Source: a bacterium (GTDB lineage Bacteria > Tectomicrobia > Entotheonellia > Entotheonellales > Entotheonellaceae). Taken from it: DNA of 18,416 bases. The notes beneath the pieces are model-generated. The model was not told the DNA's origin, made no database searches, and worked only from the letters and a program-made list of their open reading frames with translations. Shown in pieces: positions 15,004-18,416 of this stretch. The stretch is taken from assembly GCA_027294925.1 (NCBI GenBank), contig JAPULM010000123.1, positions 1 to 18,416 of the forward strand. The letters run 5' to 3'. Every line of letters starts with the position of its first letter. Within the stretch, counting starts at the first letter, position 1. The position numbers and the translations under genes were made by a program.

Positions 15004-16428
15004 ATGTTTGATGTGATCATTCGTGGGGGAACGGTTGTCGCTTCCCAGGGGGCTGGGAACTACGACGTGGCGATCAGCGGCGAGACGATTGTAGCTGTGA
15101 CGGCGTCCGGTGCGATCGCCGATGATCAGGCGCGACGCGTGATTGATGCGTCAGACAAGATTGTCATGCCGGGTGGGATCGATCCGCATGTGCATTGCAA
15201 GTGGCATCTGCCGTTACCGGACGGCACGGCCGGCTTTACCCAGGGTCCTGATGTGGTCAGCCGTGCCGCGCTGTTCGGTGGCACGACTACCTTGATCGAT
15301 TTCGCCGCGCGCATGGAGGCAAAGCCGCTACGCGAGGTGATCGCGCAACGCGACGAGGACTGGGCGGGGCAGTGCTACTGTGACTATGCCTATCATATCA
15401 TGCTGCTTGGCGACATCGAGCCGGATATCATCGACGAACTAGAAGGCGTGATTGCTGACGGCTATCCGACCGTCAAAATTTTCACCACCAACATCACCCC
15501 GAGCCGGGCGGGCCGCATGGTCCATTTTGGCGATATCTGGGAAGTGTTCAAAGTCCTTACCCGCGCCGGCGGTCTGGGTGTCATCCATGCCGAGGACAAC
15601 GACCTCGTTATGCACATGTATGAAAAGCTAATACGTGAAAACCGGGTTAGCTTTCATAATATGGCGGAAGTGCATTCCGCCCTGTCGGAAGACCTCTCAT
15701 TCCGCCGCGTCTTACGTTTGGCGGCAGCCGAGCAGACGCCGCTATATATGATGCATGTCAGCGCCGGCACCGGCGTCAAGGCGATCCGCCAGGCGCGTGC
15801 TGAGGGACAGCCGATCTACGGGGAAACCTTGCACCAATACATGCTGTACACGTCGGAGGACTATAAGCGTCCGAACGGTCAGATCTATCACACCTATCCG
15901 TCACTAAAGTCGAAGGCCGATCAGGATGAACTGTGGGCTGGTACCCTGGATGGCTCGATTAGTTCGGTGGCGACGGATGAGATATGTTGCACGTTGCGCA
16001 CCAAAACAGTCGGCAACCGTATCGACGACACCACTGGTGGCAATGCCGGCGTCGAGCCGCGCGTTAGCGTCATGTATCATGAGATGGTGACGCAACGCGG
16101 TTACTCACTGGAGCACTTTGTCGATCTGGTATCGACCAATGCGGCTCGCATCATGGGCATGTATCCGCGCAAGGGCGTCATCGCCGCCGGTAGTGACGCT
16201 GACATTGCCATTCTGGATCCGACGATCAAGAAAACGGTCACCGTCGAGGATTTGCACGAGACGGACTACAGCCCCTGGGAGGGCCATCCCATTACCGCTT
16301 GGCCGGTAGTCACCATGTTGCGTGGCAAGGTAATGGTGGAGAATGGTGCATTCCACGGGGAGCCGAATGATGGCCAATACCTGAAGCGGTCGATTCCGGC
16401 AGATATTCGTCGCGGCCCGACGCTTTAA
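15004..16428 (+). CDS. Dihydropyrimidinase/D-hydantoinase family amidohydrolase
   Basis: The 474-residue enzyme belongs to the cyclic amidohydrolases, which open hydantoin, dihydropyrimidine or similar rings using a two-metal centre. Metal ligands are visible: His62 and His64 (GGIDPHVHCKWH), the carboxylated Lys158 (YPTVKIFTTN), His195 (VIHAED), His251 (MMHVSAGTG) and Asp325 (SSVATDEICC). The C-terminus has family text STNAARIMGMYPRKGVIAAGSDADIAILDP. After the catalytic Asp it has Glu-Ile-Cys-Cys where many members have His, probably a subfamily trait. The start at 15004 has GGAGG about 7 bases upstream. An ATG at 14950 overlapping the CobW stop is in frame, but would add an untypical 18-residue lead. 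It overlaps the next gene by one base. Confidence 0.92.
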   Translation: MFDVIIRGGTVVASQGAGNYDVAISGETIVAVTASGAIADDQARRVIDASDKIVMPGGIDPHVHCKWHLPLPDGTAGFTQGPDVVSRAALFGGTTTLIDFAARMEAKPLREVIAQRDEDWAGQCYCDYAYHIMLLGDIEPDIIDELEGVIADGYPTVKIFTTNITPSRAGRMVHFGDIWEVFKVLTRAGGLGVIHAEDNDLVMHMYEKLIRENRVSFHNMAEVHSALSEDLSFRRVLRLAAAEQTPLYMMHVSAGTGVKAIRQARAEGQPIYGETLHQYMLYTSEDYKRPNGQIYHTYPSLKSKADQDELWAGTLDGSISSVATDEICCTLRTKTVGNRIDDTTGGNAGVEPRVSVMYHEMVTQRGYSLEHFVDLVSTNAARIMGMYPRKGVIAAGSDADIAILDPTIKKTVTVEDLHETDYSPWEGHPITAWPVVTMLRGKVMVENGAFHGEPNDGQYLKRSIPADIRRGPTL

Positions 16429-17339
16429 TGGAGAATACAGTGCAACGTGCTACGATTCGTTTACGCAGTTTGTTTCGCCAACAATCTTTTCTTTACATGC
16501 CTGCCGTTTATCATGCGCTGGGTGGATTGATGGCGCAGCAGGCAGGCTGCGACGTGGCTTATGTGGGCGGCTACGTGACTGGCAGCACGCGTGCGGTGAG
16601 CGAGCCGCTGCTGACGCTGACCGAGCAAGTGGAGACGGCGGAGGCCGTTGCTCGCGCCATATCCTTACCCGTCGTATGCGACGCCGGGGCTGGTTTTGGC
16701 GAGCCGCTGCACGTCACCCGCACGGTGCGTGAGTTTATCGATGCCGGCATTGCGGGCGTTCACATTGAAGATCAGCTGTACCCAAAACGCGCCCACTACC
16801 ATAAGTATGTCGCGCACGCCATTTCGGCCGAGGAATACCGCCACAAGATCAGATGGGCGTGCCGGGCTCGGGACGATCGCGACCCCGACTTCGTCATCAT
16901 CGCGCGCACCGACACCTGTCGCTTTGAGGGCCTGGATGAGTCTATTCGTCGGATGGAAATTGCGGCGCAGGAAGGTGCCGATTATGGCATGTTGTTTCCG
17001 ACCGACGACACGACCGCGCAAGCGGCGCCCGAGCGTTCGCCGTTGCGCCTGATATACGTGCAGAGCCGTGGCAACCGAGACGGCCGTCCGGTTTATTCAA
17101 TGTCTGATCTCGAAGCGATGGGCTACGTGGCATGCATCGACGCACAGCTCTTTTTGATGGTGAGTTTTAAAGCCGCCATGGCAGCCCTGAAGGAGATGAA
17201 CGACACGGGCGTGTGTAGCGGCCTTTCGCAGGCAGAAGCCATCGACATCCGGCAGCAAATCGAAGACATCATCGGGCTGGATGCCTACTACGCGATCGAA
17301 GAGGAAACGGTCGAGCAGAAGAAGTGGGGGAAGCGCTAG
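16428..17339 (+). CDS. Isocitrate lyase/PEP mutase superfamily enzyme lacking the catalytic Cys
   Basis: The 303-residue protein follows the ICL/PEPM pattern: substrate-loop start LLTLTEQVETAEAVARAI, metal-site strand PVVCDAGAGFGEP (Asp85), TRTVREFIDAGIAGVHIEDQ (Glu114, Asp115) and FVIIARTDTCRFEGLDESI (Arg160). Members cleave or form C-C or P-C bonds next to a carboxylate with Mg2+. The usual catalytic loop KRCGH is replaced by KRAHYHKY (Ala122 instead of Cys). That argues against isocitrate or 2-methylisocitrate lyase activity and suggests a decarboxylase-, hydrolase- or lyase-type activity. The ATG overlaps the hydantoinase stop by one base; a GTG at 16440 with GGAG just upstream is an alternative start. 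Together with the hydantoinase it suggests breakdown of a cyclic ureide-like compound (inference). Confidence 0.85.
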   Translation: MENTVQRATIRLRSLFRQQSFLYMPAVYHALGGLMAQQAGCDVAYVGGYVTGSTRAVSEPLLTLTEQVETAEAVARAISLPVVCDAGAGFGEPLHVTRTVREFIDAGIAGVHIEDQLYPKRAHYHKYVAHAISAEEYRHKIRWACRARDDRDPDFVIIARTDTCRFEGLDESIRRMEIAAQEGADYGMLFPTDDTTAQAAPERSPLRLIYVQSRGNRDGRPVYSMSDLEAMGYVACIDAQLFLMVSFKAAMAALKEMNDTGVCSGLSQAEAIDIRQQIEDIIGLDAYYAIEEETVEQKKWGKR

Positions 17340-17456
17340 TGTTGTGTATCGCCCCGAAGGCCACGAAGGGCGGCAGGGGTACGGTTTGGTCAAAGACCCC
17401 TGGACAAGGGACGTGTGTTACGCCACAAGGTGGGAGCGGCCGAGGCGTAGTCTTCC

Positions 17457-18416
17457 TCACAAATCAGCCGGACTCTTCACCACCAGACCTGGCCTGTTGA
17501 GCACGTGTGTGTAGATCATCGTAGTCGAGACATCCGCGTGTCCCAAGAGTTCCTGGACCGTTCGAATGTCATAATTCGCCCGCAGCAGATCGGTTGCGAA
17601 CGTGTGGCGCAGCGCGTGGCAGTTGACCTTTTTCGCGATGCCGGCGCGCGTGGCCGCGGCCTTAATGGCGCGTTGCAAGACGCTTTCATGAATATGGTGG
17701 CGCCTGACGCTTGTGCTTCGGGGATCCACCGAGAGTTTTGTAGCGGGGAAGATATACTGCCAGCCCCACGCCGTGCTCGCCTGCGGATACTTGCGCGCCA
17801 GCGCGGTGGGCAGGTAGACACCGCCGACGTTCGCCGCACGGTCCTGCTCGTACAGCTTGCGGACTTTCTCCAGATGTTCTTGCAGCGCGCCTGCGAACTT
17901 CTCGGGCAGCATGGAGACTCTGTCCTTGAGGCCTTTGGCATCACGCACGGTGATCTGTCGGCTCTGGAAATCAACGTCCTGTACGCGCAGCCGAATACAC
18001 TCCATCAAACGCAGCCCGGCCCCATAGAGCAGGCCGGCCATCAGGTGGTGGACGCCAGTGAGGTGAGCAAACAGCCGCGCCGTCTCCTCGCGCACGAGAA
18101 CCACGGGCAAACGCATGGGCCGTTTGGCCCGCACGAAGCCCTCCAGGTTGCCAAGCGGCTTCTTGAGAACCTGCTCGTAGAAAAAGATGACGGCAGAGAG
18201 GGCCTGATTCTGCGTCGAGGCGGCCACCTCACGCGTGTTGGCAAGGTAACTCAGATACGCCTTCAACTTTGACGTATCCAGATGGCGGGGATCTTGACAG
18301 TCGTGGAAGGTCAAGTAACGCATGACCCAGGTTTCATAGGCATGTTCGGTGCGGATGGAGTAGTTGCGGCGCCGGATTTCCTCCCGTAGCGATCTCAATT
18401 CGGCACTGAACTGCTC
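17457..18416 (-). CDS. intI: Integron-type tyrosine recombinase (IntI-like), N-terminus beyond the window
   Basis: The visible 319 residues carry the whole catalytic domain. Numbering from a TTG at 18398, the tyrosine-recombinase residues are Arg130 ([13 protein letters not shown]), Lys155, His261-Arg264 ([12 protein letters not shown]), His287 ([11 protein letters not shown]) and Tyr296 (MIYTH). The N-terminal core-binding text ([38 protein letters not shown]) is integron-integrase style. An extra segment before box II (about 200-245, [15 protein letters not shown] then [14 protein letters not shown]) is the insertion that separates IntI from XerC/D. IntI recombines attI with cassette attC sites. 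The frame stays open to the edge, so the start probably lies outside. The gene reads leftward, so attI and any cassettes are expected to the right. Confidence 0.9.
   Translation of the reverse strand, partial: EQFSAELRSLREEIRRRNYSIRTEHAYETWVMRYLTFHDCQDPRHLDTSKLKAYLSYLANTREVAASTQNQALSAVIFFYEQVLKKPLGNLEGFVRAKRPMRLPVVLVREETARLFAHLTGVHHLMAGLLYGAGLRLMECIRLRVQDVDFQSRQITVRDAKGLKDRVSMLPEKFAGALQEHLEKVRKLYEQDRAANVGGVYLPTALARKYPQASTAWGWQYIFPATKLSVDPRSTSVRRHHIHESVLQRAIKAAATRAGIAKKVNCHALRHTFATDLLRANYDIRTVQELLGHADVSTTMIYTHVLNRPGLVVKSPADL

Noticed and set aside
17340..17456. Possible attC or attI site between the lyase and the integrase gene.
   Set aside because: No paired RYYYAAC and GTTRRRY core sites with an imperfect inverted repeat were found, and this is the 3' side of the integrase.
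1..18416. CRISPR arrays, rRNA and tRNA genes.
   Set aside because: No regularly spaced repeats, no tRNA cloverleaf with a T-loop GTTCRA core in the right frame, and no rRNA sequence were seen.

Overview
The window looks like environmental proteobacterial DNA (gene content fits Gammaproteobacteria or a related lineage; the genus cannot be told from sequence alone). It shows REP-like palindromes, an integron-type integrase, gene remnants and mosaic base composition: the 7.5-13.1 kb block is visibly more A+T-rich than its neighbours. About 16 protein genes are intact or cut only by a window edge. At least three more are remnants.

Left (1-4187, minus strand): a decaying lipid/polyketide-type operon. 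In transcription order it holds an unrecognised 253-aa protein, a CaiB/BaiF family CoA-transferase reduced to its two ends around a mobile-element-like scar, a double-hotdog MaoC-like dehydratase, an RND/MMPL exporter cut off after its first periplasmic domain, a type III polyketide synthase with its Cys-His-Asn triad, and an isoprenylcysteine-methyltransferase-like membrane enzyme running off the left edge. The last two form a phenolic-lipid (alkylresorcinol/alkylpyrone) type pair with an ATGA overlap.

Middle left (4188-7520): a divergent promoter region, a zinc alcohol/polyol dehydrogenase, the C-terminal remnant of a PIN-domain (VapC) toxin, a YbaK-type aminoacyl-tRNA deacylase and a class IV aminotransferase. 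A two-hairpin REP-like element follows, between convergent genes.

Centre (7521-13128, minus strand): the most interesting block, a four-gene operon of exported proteins. Its first gene encodes a 967-aa protein with a CsgG/FlgO-like domain, TPRs, a probable PEGA-like domain and a C-terminal propeller with six Asp-box-like motifs spaced about 50 residues apart. An unrecognised secreted protein, a CsgG-like protein and a short CsgG-like plus TPR protein, apparently a paralogue of the large protein's N-terminal half, follow. I infer a periplasmic or outer-membrane-associated assembly, possibly for secretion or surface structures.

Right (13129-18416): a noncoding stretch with a long hairpin, then a tightly packed plus-strand operon (small unknown ORF, CobW-type GTPase metallochaperone, dihydropyrimidinase/hydantoinase, isocitrate lyase/PEP mutase superfamily enzyme without the usual catalytic Cys). 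The metallochaperone next to a metal-dependent amidohydrolase suggests metal delivery. Last is an integron-type tyrosine recombinase on the minus strand, cut by the right edge. Any attI site and cassette array would be expected beyond 18416.
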